A stretch of DNA of 64,000 nucleotides from Tanytarsus gracilentus (GCA_038502055.1 JAXRKN010000037.1:1798001-1862000); one strand, 5' to 3'; shown: positions 24,503 to 39,808, counted from the first letter of the stretch. The notes: generated from the letters alone by a model not told the origin. Made by a program: numbers and translations.

Positions 24503-27500
24503 TCCACCACCAGTTGGGTTAAAGAATAACAACAAAAAAATTCCACGTATGTGCGGTTTTTCATCGTCATATCCCACAAATAACAATCTCTAAAGAGGAG
24601 AGAAAAATTTTAGTTGAGAACTCGCCAGAAAAAGCGATTTTTTAGTGTGAGCTCCGAGGGAGAAAAAATTGTGTTTGATAAGCGCGGTGAGAGAAAAGTT
24701 TTTCCCATGAAAATATTTTTACTGCCAGCAGCATTAAATTTTTTTACGAGTGTTTGAAAAATTGACGATAAATTTTCACATCTGCATCGCTGATAGTTTT
24801 TTACACTCATACATTTTCTTCTTCATCCTTGTCTCTTTTTTGTGTGAGATTTTTTTTTTGAAACTCTGTGGAATGTGATACAAAATGTAGGTATAAATCT
24901 CGATGCTAGAGATTATTAATTATTGTCGATAAACTACTCTGTCTCTATTTGTTATTCTCAACTACCTAACTTGATATATGTGAATGGTGCTGAAATTTAA
25001 TCTTCTTTCTCTCTCTTGTGCGAATGAGTGAGAAATAGGAATGGTGAGAAATGTCAGTGGGGAGTAATCAGTGAGGCAATGATATCATAATACTATAGAA
25101 TTAATGACAAGCTGTCGACAGGGCTTTGTTGTCTCTCACTTAACTCATTCTGTCTTTTCTATTTTCAATCCTCCACTCGAGACGCAATGTGAGTGTGGTT
25201 GGTATGTGTGTGTTTCTACGCAAAAATAATTTTCAAAATAAGCCACTTTAACCACATGCAAAAGAGGGTTAGGCGCTTCAATGTCTCACTCGAACACATG
25301 CGAATATTTTTGAAATTTCAATTTAAATATTTTTGGAGGTGAAATTATTTTGCATGTCCCGTAATGTGTCAGACCGTAAATGAGCGACAAGAGAGATAAA
25401 TTTTGAAAATGAGAAAAATAATCCTTTCGCGTCGAGATGAAAATTTAACATTTCAAAACGACGACATAATACTTGGCAACGGCACATGACATAAATACAC
25501 CCTTTATGGATACAAAACATGAATTTTACGCGTTTGAGAAATTCATTCTACCTAAAATAAGGTAAAATGGTTCACTATAATTGGGCAAAAAACCTCACAT
25601 GAAATTTATTTGGGATAAAGTGCGCAAAAAATTTATACAAAAGCTTTTTCTGAATTTTCTAAAAGAATTGGGGATGAAAGAAGATTTTTCGGTTAGGAAT
25701 TTTCACAATCTGTTTCCGCTTCAAGTGCAAATTTTTCACATCCCAAAATATATCAAGCGACTTGTTAAGCTAATCTACCTAACAAGATTGTCTTCTCCAT
25801 ATTTTGTGAAATTTTCTTCCACACCCTATGACAGAATCCAAAAATTAGCCTAAATCGAGTTGACAAATGCGTCTCGAATTCGATGAAGAAAAGAGTTGAA
25901 TGGCCTAGTTATGTCACAACTCACAACATGTCAATTTCATGTCGCTTTTTTTCGGTACCAACAAATAAAGGAAATTTTTTTCTGAAGCTACATATAAGTA
26001 AGGTATTATCCCTTTTATCGTGTTTTACAATATTGGCATCACATACCTCCACACGCACTCAACTGCTGTGAAGCAAAGAAAGTTAAAAATGTACACAAAC
26101 AAATTTTTCGATTTTTTACCGCTTTCTCAATCCTCACTCTAAGCTCGCATGACGTTAAAAGGGTTCATATTTTTTTATCGTTTTTATTGCAACACTCGTT
26201 CTCTCCTTTTTTGCGCCTTTTAACCATAAAATCTGAGGATTCAACCCTTGAGAATAAATATGAAGATGATCCAAAAAATATTTCCGTTAAAAAGTTTCAA
26301 AATTTTATTTCAAATTCTACAAAACTAAATAGCTTGATTTCACTAAAGTTTGATTCAATATTTGTTTGCTTTCGCGGAAAAAGCAATTCAAATTTTTCAC
26401 ATACTAGAGAAATTCTTCTCAAAAACGATTCACATTGTGGTAAATGTGGAAGTTTTCCAATAAAACATGAAAGTACTCAAACTCGCAACATATACAGCGA
26501 ATTGATTAAATTTTCACATGCTCCCATGCATTCTCTCTCTTTCACTCATGAAAGCTTTATTTATTCCAACATTTCGAGCAATTCTAATATGTTCTCTTAA
26601 ATCTGTTCTCATATTTCAACATCCTTTCACTGTTCTTCCGACTCGTTTTTTGTGCCGAATCACTATTGAAATGAAAATTTGAAAGTTGCACTGCTTCTTT
26701 TCATTCAACATATGTAGCATCAGCACATTACAATGTAATTTAAAAGCAGGAGCAAGCTTAAATGGATTTTTAAGGCTTGAATTGGAAAAGTCTAAGAATT
26801 GGCATTTTCCCATTCAGCAAAAATTTAAACGAAGTTAAAAAAATTTCACTCCTTTTCTCAATATTTTAAATTACGCCAATTTGCAGCATCAAAGCAATTT
26901 CAATTTCGGTTTCTCGTACACAAGTGGAAAATGAGAAGCTCATGTTGTTGGAAATTGAGATGAAGACGAAAAAGAATTGAGTTTAATGCTTTTTTTGCAT
27001 TAAAATTTCATTCAAATTGTGAACGAGAGAAACGCTGATAGGAAAAATGCTTGAGAGGAGCATCCCAATCATAAAAAAGGGTTCATGTTCTCTCTTGTGT
27101 CCGTTATTGTTGTGAAAGAGAAAATTGAGATCCTGACCTTTTAACTTGAGAGATGCAGTAGCTAACAAAAAAAAACATTTTTCGTGATTGAATTTTTTTC
27201 TCATTCACAAGAAATTTCCTCGGAGAGAATAACTCTCGAAGCATTTCTCAGCTGGATGAAGATGATGCTTGTCATAATCATAAAAATGGTAGTAAAATTT
27301 AGCCAGCAAATTACGAATAAATCAGCCATCGGGATTTTACCATCACAGCAAATCAGCATGTGTCATGTTGTGAAATTGAGTGAGACCCACTGTGAGTTGG
27401 GTTGATGCAGATATTTTTCCTCTTTCCTCCATCTCGTCTCATATCAAATCGATATCAAGAGGAATATCCACCATCGGTATTTTTATATTCGGGAAGAAAT

Positions 27501-30500
27501 TCAAGTAGGTTGAACTTATGGAGAGAATAAAAACTTCACCACAACGATGAGGGAAAAATATTAATTCAGACCACGTTCAGTACATAAAACATTCCGGTGA
27601 AGAGGGAAAAAAATGCTATGACAATTTCTCTTCTTCCTTGCCTCATGATTTTCCGAGCTTTTTTCAATCTTCATGATGGTTGACGTTGTCCCCATAGGCG
27701 TTCGCTCCCTCACTCACTAGAATTTATTTAAATTCATGAGAGTACTGTGTGTGCTACGGACATGATCATGAGATAAGCCAACAAAACTTCGAATGTGGAC
27801 GTCACATAGATTTGTAAATAAAAAAAATCAAATGTGAGATTTTCAAAGTTTCATCAAAATTTTACCGCAAAAAAAGTTCCTCAACTAACTCACATGAATA
27901 AATTTTCAAGCGACATATTTTTATGTTTGTCACCACAAATTTCTTATTTTGAGCGTCATTCAAGTGCGAAAATTCATTCGGAAAAGTGCGAATAAGAAGA
28001 AAAACTTTTTTAGAATTCATGAGAAGAAAAGCTCCACAAGGAGCATTTACAACCAACCTTCATCATGGTTGCTTCTGCTGTGTGTATAAACACACTGAAA
28101 AGACTCACATGATGATGACAAACACGTTCCATTCAATAAACTTTCTTTTTCTCCTTTCCTCCAAAGGATTTATTTCTTCTTCTTCTTTTACGTAACTTAT
28201 CATGTGCCAAAAATATTTTTCTCGCTCACTTCTTCTATGAAATGAGCGTTAAATTGAATAAATTTCCCCCTCGAGTGATTGCGATTGTTAAACGATGATA
28301 AAAGAATGTTAAAATCCCGCTTTCTTGCGACACACACATAACCTTAATATTATTAGACTTTTTTTTCGCTTCCGCGTGCGGTATTTTAAAATTCATAAAT
28401 TGTCTTTAAAAGCACTAAAATACTTGTTTATGCTTCCATTTAACTTTTTGCTGTTATCATTGCGGAAAATTTTCCACTTTTAATGTCATTTCGCTCTATT
28501 TATATCGTGGTCGTTTAAAAATAATAGAGAGCGGTAAAGATTTTGAATTGATAATAATCAGCACGCAGAACATAAAATAGCGAATAAAATTTAAAATTCT
28601 CTCTTTTGTTAACTCATAAATTTTTCATTAATTTAGGGGTTTGTGGATTTACAATGGAGTTGTGTTAAGGTGTCTTTCTTCACTTTTATTAAATCTTTCA
28701 CTTGGGTATACTTGAGATAAAATTGGGAGGCGTTCATAAAGTTTGTTTAAAATATATTCTAAAGTTCAAATCATGCTGCTTTTTTACGTCTCATAAATTT
28801 CAGCAAATTTAAATCATTAACACCATAAAAATGGTGTCATGACTCAGTGCCTTGATCGTATGAAAAATTATATTCATAACATGTCTGTTTTTCATCACAC
28901 ATTCACAAAATGCTCGATCAGCATGACAAAACGGACGTAAAAAGCTCCTTGGAGCTTTCTCGATGGCATGCCACATTTAGAGAGAAAAAACTTTCATTTT
29001 CCTTCATCAAACTCATCCACAACAACTTATGTATACATGCTTTGAATTCACTTGAGGAGGAAATTTTTTCGGAAAACTTTTTTAAAAAGATTTTCTCGGG
29101 AATTGGATGAAAGCCAAATTTTTTTCATAACCTTAAAAATTTCGAGGTTATTCAACCTTAACCTAAAAGCATCCCCTTGTTGATGAAAAATATGTTTCGA
29201 AAAAGAAAGAAACATTCGTGTGGCTCGAGAGTATGCAGGTTGAAGAGGAGCTTCAGTTGAAAAGGCACAACAAGAATTATGAATGAGTCTCCAAAGGGAA
29301 GAAGATGAAGCGAAAGTTTAGGCTGAAAAATGAGATGTCGCATGGAGAGAGGAAAGGAAAAAAGAAAACAGCAAATATGACACAACAACAGTTATGTTAA
29401 CAACGAGGCTTTGAATGTGGCCCCATAATGTCACCGAGGTATTTTGAGAAGCAGGAGGATATGTAAAAGAGACGGAAGTAAGTCACAAAATTGCTTTTTG
29501 TTTCTGCCTCGTCGCCCGAAAAGAATCTTAATGTGCGTTCTCTCTCTTTTTTTCAAATAATTTGCTTACATGGCGTGAATAACATATCATGTATACTCCT
29601 TTACGGTGCATTAGGCGCCTACTCACAAAGTTATTAGCTACTCGAATTCCTTTTTTCCTTCGCTACTTCGGTATTTATTAAATTGGTTAGAAAAATGCGA
29701 TCATTGAAGGCTAGTCAGGAACTTTTTTATTACTTTAAAAAAAATTCACGACTGAACTTAAATTTTGTTTTCCCTTGTTTCCCTATTTAAAAGTACTTTG
29801 CCATCTCAGATTAGTTTTGCGCTTCAATTTAAAAGTTTTCAACAATCCAAAGATTTCGAGAGTGAAAATAAATTAATTGAGTCAGTATTGCACTTTGCTA
29901 ATAGTCCCTAAGAGAAATTCATGAGAAACTTTTTGTGTTCCATCGTCGCTTGCTTCTTCATTTTCAAAAGAAAACTCTCGATAATAAATCCAAGTTTACT
30001 GTCAGTGGTCAAAATTTTATGATAATTAAATTATCAATGTCGTTAATTAAAACAATTTGATAAAATAAAATATTTAGTTTAAAAATTAAATGGAAATAAA
30101 TTAATTTGAAAGCGTTTGAAGCCACCAGCATTCGACTGCACAAAATTGCGATCCATTTTAATTATCGTGTGCAAACAACTTTGCTGCTTTGTTTCATCGC
30201 TCGAGTTTCCTTCCTTCCTCTGTCGCTTTTCCACCTTGCTGAAGTTTGCTTGCTGCAGGAATTTGTAAAGAATAAGAAAAAATTTATTATTAAAATTACT
30301 TGTTTACAATCTCGTTGCTTTCGCATTTAAAAAATCTTACACGAAAGATTCAAGATTAAGATTGAGTGAGTGTGAGGTAATACTAAAATTTCCATAACAA
30401 CCATAAGAAAAGAAAAATTATTGTCATGTTGTGCGTTCGATAGAGGGAAAAAAAAGTTAATGAAGTTTTTCTTCTTTTTGTCTCGAGCTAATAAAGTCCA

Positions 30501-33500
30501 CCGAAAAACAATCACGTTCAGTTCTTTGGTCCTTTGTGTATATTATTCTCTCTGACTCTCTGGATGCAGACGACAGTGAAGGTAAATCTTGCGACGTTGT
30601 TATTAATTTTTCTCTCTCCACTTTGTTTGTTAATTAAATTTTGATATTTTTCTCTGAGGTGCAATTTTTTGTGCTCACTGACGACGTCCCTAGGTTATGA
30701 AAAAATGATGAAATTACGGAAAAATTGCGTAAACATCGGTAAATAATATTCAGGCAATTTTCAATTAAATAACAACGGATGAATGAAACCAAACGAAAGT
30801 TATGTCACAAATTTTTAACATTTTACTTGAATTAAAATAAAATATCGTGAGTAGAAAATTATTACAAACTCCCCTAAATAAAACATTCATAGTAGACATT
30901 CCTTCACCAACCTGCGGGTCATAAATTATCATCATTATCTTCTTTTTACATATACACGACTCTCTATAGCACTCCTTCCCTTTCGTCCCGTCTTTTATGA
31001 TGCGGAAATGTCACGAATTTTATACACAAGCAACAGTAAAGTAGAATGAGCGACGTGCGGAATCAAATATCATTTATAAGCTTTAAGTAAACATTAATTT
31101 TTCACTCCATAATCGTCATCATCAACATCGCAATGCTGTGTGTATGCCATCATCAGCACAAAAATGCACGGAGCTGAGTATATGGAAAATTGTTGAATGT
31201 TTTTCGAAGCCAATGAATCGTAAAAAAGGCTTTTTCCTCTCTGATTTTATCCTCCTTCATTCACCCCAAACATCATCAGCAGCGAGCAATTCAGCTCCGA
31301 TGATTTTTCGATAAAAGTACACACAGCTCCACATAACGTAATTATTGTTGGGGGAAAATCATATTTCGATGGGTTTTGTGAACGCATAATTCCATTTTTT
31401 TTGCTTCCCCTCTTTTTTTTGTAAGCTTAATCAAGTTTACGTTCGCTTGTTAACTGCCAAAAAGATGTTCCATACTGGTAGCTTCGAGACATAAGGACGT
31501 TCCTATTGGCAACATAAAAACTTTCTCCTGCGAACAATCTACGAGCCTTGTCAACTTTTTTATAATCTCAAATTTTTTTCACCTTATAACACTCAACAAT
31601 GTGTAATATGAGATGTGATTGATGTCTCAACGCAACGTGTGATATAATCGAATTTTTTTGAATCTCGATGCTTCTTTAATTTCACATGAGTGAACATTTC
31701 TTTAGAAAAGATGAAAAATGAGAAAAAATCAGGATGAGATAACGAAGAGAAAAGAGATGAATTTTCTATCCTAGAAAACCTTTAAGTTTATTAAAGATTG
31801 CACAAAAGTTGAAGTTTGGAAAAAATAAAAATAGAAAAAGTTCAAAAAGTTTTATTAATTTCAAGATCTGAGTCGAGACAAACTTCCGAAAAAAAATTGT
31901 TAATTCGAGCATCAACAGGAAAATTATCAAGAATGCTAAAAAATAAAATTTTTCTTGTTGTTATTTCAAGCGAAAAGCATCTGATAACAATTTTTAGCCC
32001 AAAGACAAAAAGCGAAAATTTTCCATTATTCATGTTTTAAAAAGACGCATAATAAGCTTCATAAAATGCATGATCTATTCAAATTTCATCTCTGCTTTAA
32101 AAGCTTGAAGGCAATTCTATTGCTTTAAAAAATAAATTCAATGCAAAACTTAAATCCTTCATTAAAGAGTTAATTTTTTTTTCTCTTAAACCTTAATGAC
32201 ATCATACATAGAACACACTCACAACCTCCCTCTTATTCACTCTTTCATATATATTTTTTATCCAGTTTAAAAACAAAAAAAAATTACCCGAGGCAAAGTT
32301 GCCAAGCGAGCATCATAACGATTTTCTCTTTTTGTTGGGAAAACAACAGGAAAAAGTTGATACCGCGTATAGAAAAGAGTGTATGGATCCTGATGATGAT
32401 GCCTCATATCATTCATCAGTAAAAAGCTTCCTTTATTTACTTATATCACATCTGCGAGCATCCTTTTTAATGTGAGTGAGGGAGTAGGTTGAAATGTTGA
32501 ATGATATATGGATGAGTTAGATGACATGACAATCACGTAATGATTCGAGGGCGGAAAAAAAGTTTAAAGCCAGCGATTTTTTCCCACTTTTATGAATTTA
32601 ATTCTGAGAACTCTTTTTTTGTGTTGTTTTAATGCAAACAATTCAACTCATGTTGTGTTTTAAGGTTTTGATAGCGAAAATTATGGAAAAATATTCTTCT
32701 TTTCTCGAAACAGAGGCGGGAACGACAGATATAGAAAAATGTGTAAATAATGTAAAAGTCTCGGAATATAAAGCGAAAAATTAGAAGCAAAGAAATTGCG
32801 CCTGCGATGTTTTTTTGACAAGAGGAAGACATTTTAGGAGGAGAGTGTTGTAATGTTGTTTAGGGGATAAAGCCGCGTAATGGCTGTGCATATTTTATGA
32901 GTTGTGGATTTTATTCGACATCTTGAACTTCATATACGCAAACATATGTCCCAGATTTAGCAGCTCTCTTTTTTTCATGCATTTTGATGTATGGTTGACG
33001 TTGAAAACAGAAGCACTTAGAGAGTGAAGAATATATAATAACAATCTTGACGATAATAGACGTTAATATATGATCATTATATGATGTTCAATTATGCCCG
33101 CAAGCCATGCAATTCAATCCCATCAGCGATGAATGAAAAGCTTTGTGCGTTAAAATTGGTGCTGTAACATTAACTTAATTTAACTAAATGAGCATGAAAA
33201 ATTTCTTATTTTTCTGTTTTTTTCGCTCAACAGAACAAAAACAAAAACAATGATTTGATAGAAAATTTCTCAATTTTCATGTTTTTTTATGATTAACAAG
33301 GGTTGGAAATAATTTAAAACTTTAATTTCGGAGATTTAAAATTTTCATACATCTCATCTGTAAACCTCGTTCATCCTCTCACTTGGTTGAGCAGTAATTT
33401 CACATGTAAATGAATGGTAATTTTGTCAGAGAGTCAAACACTTTGTTTGTTTATCTTGCAAGCTGAGAACAGGCAGAGAGTAAAACAGATTATTAGCTCG

Positions 33501-36500
33501 AGGGCAAAAATGCTTTATAATAAAAAGTTTCTGCAACAACAAATATTAACAAAAAAAAAGTTCATATTCCTGAACTGTGTTCATTATGAAAATCACTCTC
33601 AATATTATTCTTACCACAAAATGCATGTCTGATTTTGATAATAATCAATGAGTGCTTAATTATCTTCCGGTGAAAATTTATTTCATTGTGCAATCAGTTC
33701 TGTGTGCAGTTGTCAATTTGTCCAAAAAAAATTATGTGTGTCGGAGATAGAAGCGATTTTTTTTTCTCGATGACATATAAACGCTATGAAGAGGTAGGAA
33801 ACGAATGACATTTATGACTGCTCTCAACTCTTTATCTCGCTCACACTCAATTCATGTGACATGATAAAAAGAACACGAGAGAATGTGACCGGAGCATAAA
33901 ATTTTCCGCTCAATATTAAAAAAGGGGTGCAATGAGAGCCATTTGACATGTGACCGAGCAATCGAGGGGTTATCACTTCCTCTCTCCATTGTGTTGAGGT
34001 TTTTAAATGGCATTTAATTTCGTCATCATCATTTTCCATTACATTGTAGCCGTCTAAAATAATTTTAATAATATTTATTCAGATGGAAAGTCAACTCTGA
34101 ACATTATTATGACCTTTTCTCTCACTTCTATTTAATTTCTTCAAGGAAAAAAAAATTATTCCTTAACCACACTTACACACTCCATATAATTTTTATAGAT
34201 CAACTTTTCTCTTTTATATCCCCTTAAGTACTGACTCATCCTTTGCGAGAAGGAAAAACTAAAAGAAGAGTAAATGAGGGAAGTGGAATTAGGGAGGCTG
34301 GTAATAATTTATGACTCGCAACCACAATAACGCAAAAGAGCGAGGCATAAAGCAATAAAAAAACTTTTCTTTTTGCTCTTTAATGGACGCAAAAATATCT
34401 TTTTTACAGAACTTAATTATCACAGTGAGGGGTAAAATCCTTTCCATAATGAAAACCCTTCTCAGTTCCATAATCCGAGATGGTCACGTTGATGTCTGTC
34501 TGGATTGTTAAGACATAAGGAATTTAATGACAGTCAAGTTCTTATGGAGTTAAGCTGAGAAGAAAAATCCATCGATTGATGCTTTTTTTGAATTCAACAA
34601 TCGGCTTGGAAGTTTAAGAAGATTTGATTAAATCGAGAATTTTCTGAAACAAAAGTTTAACTCGATTATCCTTAGCAATATTTCACTATGTATCATACAA
34701 ATGAAATGAACATTAATCTTTCATGTCACTCCTGAAGTAATACGGAAATTTTTAAAATCAGATGAAAATTTTCGGTTGAGTGACATTGAGAGTACAAATG
34801 CAAATTTCCTACAATTAAAAATTCTCTTTTCCATCATTTTCCCATTTAATGTCTCAAATGTAAACATCGAGAATTTTCCTGATCTAATTTATTATTTTGA
34901 ACATGTTATAATCATATTTTACCTTCTCGTTTTGCCGCCTCAAAAATTTTCCCTTTGAACATCACGTAGCAAATAAGTAACAGACTTGAGTATTAAGAGC
35001 TAATATCTTCATACATTTTTCTCATTCATCACACACTTTACAGACATTGTAGAATTCCATTTTCAACTCAGTAATCGCAAATGTAGCATGAAAGAAAAGC
35101 TTTGTAAGAATTTTTTTTTGAAATGCGAAACTCACGCTGTCAACGTACTTTCATAAATGATTTAATGCGAGACACACACACACACGCGCGCGTATTGAAT
35201 GGATAAGACTTACTGTTGTGCTTTAATTTCATCTTCTTCACTAAAACAATAAATTTCTTTTCGGCATTGCAAAAGTAAGTTGCTCCATTTTACTCGACAT
35301 TATCAGACGGAGTAAAGACGGAGAAAATGATTTTAATGCGAGAAAAATAGGGAGGGAGAGAAAATTATCACGCAATTTTCAGTTGAAGAAGTCTTCTTTA
35401 CTTAATAATTACATCGTTCAGTAAGATGAGGTGAAATGGAAATTTGAGAGATGAACGTTAAAAAAGGATCAAAGAAAGATTAAAATGAGCGTAAAGAGTT
35501 TCTTTCGAGAACTCTTGTCCACTTCTTTTTTGGTTAATTATTCATAAATTAAAATTCAACTTTTAAAGTTTCCCAATTAATTTTTTAACGACAAATAAAA
35601 AGTTATCCTCATTAATTTTAATCGCAAAATTATCAAAGAATATTTTCTGTAATTGAGAAATTCGATCACATCACAACGAGCGAGAAGCGTTAAAAGACTT
35701 AACTTTTATTTTTACAATAAAGAATTTTTCCAATAGTTCAGCAAAATGAGACTAAAAGTTGGCGAGAGATGATGATGAGAATGGATGAAGAGGAAATACG
35801 GGTTTTTCATTCTTTCGAATATTTCATGGTGAGACTGAATGGAGCGAAAGAATGTGGACGTGATTGGGAGTTTAATTTCACTCCTTCGGCATTATAATGA
35901 GATTTTTAAAAAAACCCAACTGGCTATAATGTCACTGTAGGGGTTTATAACAAATAAGAAAATGTGACATGGAAAAACCCGATTGCTCTTGTAAGACAAA
36001 TATTCATGGCAAGAGTCATGGATAAAGAAAGAATAGAAAAATTATCAAAGTTGCGAGATAACGAGGAAGGTTAAGAGGCCACTAATACCCCAAGATTTTT
36101 CTATCCTACGAGTTTGGAAACTAAAAATATGTGTTTCAAATATTATGAGACTCAAACGAACAAAGATGGATGAATCTTAGCATGAAAAATTAGCTTTTTT
36201 ATTTCCTGGATTAATTTTCAAATCCAGAAAAAAAATTTTAAATTTTATTTTCCTTAAGAATCACCCACAAAACAAACCATTTTCCGATGGGATAAGAAGT
36301 GAGAAAAAAATTTCGATTTCATGACACGCAATATTATAAATACATAAAAGGATAACGGTATTTTTCTTGCCTCCATCTTCTTCCTTTTTATCGGAAAAAA
36401 TCTTGGATATAAACTGTTTACTAAACCATTCATAGTGAAAGAGAGAGATCTACGTTTGCCAGGACATAAGATGAAAAAGACAAGACCAATAAAAGGAGAC

Positions 36501-39500
36501 GATCTCATTTATTTCGCTAAAGCCTCACTACATGTTCAGCATATAAAATAGTCGGTCGGTTGACAATGATGTCGACCATAAGGAAGAAGAATAAAAAAAT
36601 ATTTTTATAGCATGCAAAGAAATCTTTTTCTCAATGTTTTTGCTCTTTCGATTGATGACTGTCGGTCTGTTACTTTAAGATGAATTTTTTAGCAAATTCT
36701 ATTGCAAATTTTGAAATTAAATTTTCACCATATGAAAATTGTGTCGACTGACATACATAAATAAATTTATATTCGAATGCTCTGTAGAGTGCATGCTTGC
36801 AAATGCCATTGGCATATTAACAATGCATAAATAATAAACTCAATTTAAAGTTAATCAGCAACAGAACCATACGTGCCATTATGGCGAGTGTGAATTAAGA
36901 GATTTGCATCGAGAGCTTCACCTCTATATGTGTGCTATGGAAATGCCTTAATCTCACTTAAAAAATGAAATTTTATGGAAAAATTCTCTCCATGAGTTGA
37001 GTCCTTGTACGCTTTAATGCTTCTACGTGACACTAACGTGTGTGTACGCGCAATGTTGACGCTAAAAAATGGCTGATGACATGTAGATTGAATTCGAGAG
37101 TGAGAGCACCTGTAGAAATGGTAATATATATTTCAAAGTCATGCCAATTTGAGCGTGAATAGGATGCTTTTCAACGCCTTCCAAGAATTGCTAATTTCTC
37201 TCCTCATCAACGCAGCTTAATGATCAAGTTACAAGTTTTCGTGATGAAAATATAAAAAATTACCCTCACTCTCAAACACTTTCGTGTCTTTAATTAGTAA
37301 TATGGATATTTTTGAGGTTTGAGAAGGGGATGAAAAAAGAGAAAGTTAAGAAATTCAATATTGTTGTTCCTCGCGTATATTTTTTAAAAATTATTTTTAA
37401 TCCATTTACGGTGATGATGAAACTCTAATTAAGCAGATGTTCACGCCTGAAAAGTTTTCTTTTCTCGTATTAAAAAGTTTCCTTTAAATTATCGATTTTT
37501 ATAAAAGAAAAAAACAATTCTTTAAATAATTAATTTCAGTTTAAATCTTTAAAAGCTAAATTTAACTCTCTTCCGGTTAAGATACGACACCCTTTTCTAA
37601 TTAATTATTTACCTATAATTGTCGCTCCTTAATTCTCATTAAAACCGACCATACCTCTTACCAAATAAAAGAAACATTCCTATAGCCGTATTTTAATCGA
37701 CTCAATCAATAAATTTCGCACTTAAGCTGAATCGCTGATCGCTGTTTAAGGCCGGAATGAAGAGCGAATGAACTTCAAATTTGATATATCGATGGGTTTG
37801 TGTTATCACGGAAAGAGAGAGAGAGAAAAGCAGGCAGCAATTTCCAATTTCGTGTTCTTCTTCTGGTCGTTATTGCGTGCTAAATAATTGCTATATCTGT
37901 TCTCTCTTCCTCGCTCTTAACTCGAGATAATTTATTTTCGCTCATTGAATTTTCCCAGCGAGTGTCGAATGCCTTAAAGGTCCTTCGGGCTGTTCTTTTT
38001 CATTCATTTTCCTCAAAAAAAAGCGTAGTCTTGAGAACTGTCAAAGTTAATGAACACGGGCTGATTCTGTGCTTCTGCTGTTGGGAAGGAAACAGCCATA
38101 GATCTCTAATTGATTGTCTTCAACAATAAAAATCGTAGCCTAGGCTACTATCACACCGCGTGCGCGCCATTGTTATTAAGGTTGTGCTAAAGAGAGAGAA
38201 AATGGATGTGGAGCGAAAAAAAGAGAAATAAGAAGACGAGGCGGATGATAATAAAGACAAAAGTCTATAGAGCAATGAAATAACCTTCGATTAAATTAAT
38301 CTCTTCCTTCTGCTGATGCTGCTGCGTCTTTGATACTGTCTCTGTGTAAGAATGTGTGTGACATGAAGGATTTTTTCTTACTGACAATCATCCCTAATAA
38401 TTTATGGCTTTTTTTACTTCTGTTGAAGAGCTTTGTTGACGTGAAGTTCCGTAGCTTTATTAGTGTTGAGATTTTTATTATTAACAATTTCAAAAATAAA
38501 ATTTAAAATATATTTTTAGAACAGTAAAATTTTACTTTTTCTGTCTGCCAGTTGTGTCGTCTTCAAAGCGACAACAAAAACATCATCATCAAAACATGAT
38601 GAACAAAAAATCAATCAATATCACATAAAAAGTTTTCCGTTTGCCTCCAGCTACATTTCCACCATGTATCTTTGTCTCTCATTTTTTTTGAGTCAAATGT
38701 ACGAATTCTCATAAAAAAGGAAGAAGAAAATTTCATTCTCGACGATAAAACACTTTTGTGCTCTTCAAAGCGCCTACCATGCTTGTGTAGTCAAACAATT
38801 CAATTCAATTTCATTCTTTGTTTTTCAAACGATGTAAAAAAGGAAAATTTCTTCCTTCCTCATGAGAAATTGATGATGACGAGTGAATGAGCGATGATGA
38901 TGATAAAATAATCAAATTTTTAAAGAATGAAGACAGCAATTTTTACAATTTTGTGTAAATGTGGGAAGTGAACATGGTGTTATAAAAAAATATGTTAGAT
39001 GCAAAGTCATGAAAGAATAAGTTTATTGGGGTTGAAGAAGAAGTTTATGGAAATATTTTATTTATCGAAAGCTGAAACCAATAAACTTTTTAGTTTAAAA
39101 TTTGTTTTTGTCTCGTGAATCATTTTTTGTTTGAATTTTTAAAAAGATTTGAAAAAATGAATTTTTAAATTTACTCAAAATAAAATCCATGCAAGAACAA
39201 ACGAAATAGTTCATTTCGAAGGATTTTCGTTTCTAAACAAAAAAGTATCAAATTGCATTTTTGGCGTTTGATATTTTCCTCCAATTTCGCTCTTGTTTGG
39301 CATTGTGTCAGTATGATGCTATAAAACGTAATAGTTGTTACATCATGAGATACGAAGTGGAAGGAAAAAGATTTTTCCGCTCGGTTTATTTATTGTTTTG
39401 CTATGTTCGGATGCGATGATGATGAGAGAAATGGCAAAATGAGGTTACAGACAATTTTCTCTCGAGATTTAGTTACAGATTTTCAGAAAGTTCATTCATG

Positions 39501-39802
39501 ATGATCTAAATAGATTTTAAATTTAAATTTAAAAGTAGACATTCCTTGGAACCTCACACGAATCTCAAATTATGCACTTTTACACTGCACTCATGTGCAA
39601 AGTAAAGAACATTTTTATTAATTCATAAAAAAGCCATCAAATCTGCTCGCTCGAGTACAAAAACAGAAATTTTACTCAAGAGATTTTAAATATTTTAAAA
39701 ATAAAGCGCAATAAAAAAACGAAATGATCTTTTCGCACATATGTGATTCACATGAAAGACACAGAAAATTAATAATGTTCCTTTTCTCTTCTCTCGTTAC
39801 AG
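24497..39802 (+). other. luna: luna intron segment RP3-RP4
   Basis: This is the longest step, 15.3 kb of AT-rich DNA with no recognised gene or mobile element. A 24-nt alternating purine-pyrimidine tract lies at 35172-35195 and a short GA run near 37814-37830. Open frames reach 137 codons only from a non-ATG start at 26187, with no domain visible. Confidence 0.6.
35172..35195. repeat. Alternating purine-pyrimidine tract (AC)n(GC)n
   Basis: An AC run passes directly into CGCGCGCG and then TAT, giving 24 nt of strict purine-pyrimidine alternation. Such tracts can adopt left-handed DNA. No function is claimed. Confidence 0.85.
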
Positions 39803-39808
39803 GTATGA
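39769..39808 (+). other. luna: Ratchet point RP4 (recursive splice site), CAG|GTATGA at 39802/39803
   Basis: A weaker branch-like ATTAAT (presumed branch A about 39772) precedes an excellent pyrimidine tract (gttccttttctcttctctc) and gttaCAG|GTATGA. The core tcgttacaggtat is identical over 13 nt to RP1. The segment from RP3 is 15,306 nt, and 7,999 nt remain before the real exon at 47802. Confidence 0.78.

Noticed and set aside
24880..24900. TAG|GTATAA shortly after RP3
   Set aside because: No pyrimidine tract; the upstream sequence is A-rich.
26187..26600. 137-codon + strand open frame
   Set aside because: It begins at a TTG and is Ser/Asn/Lys/Phe-rich, with no domain and no splice or promoter context. 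Probably chance.
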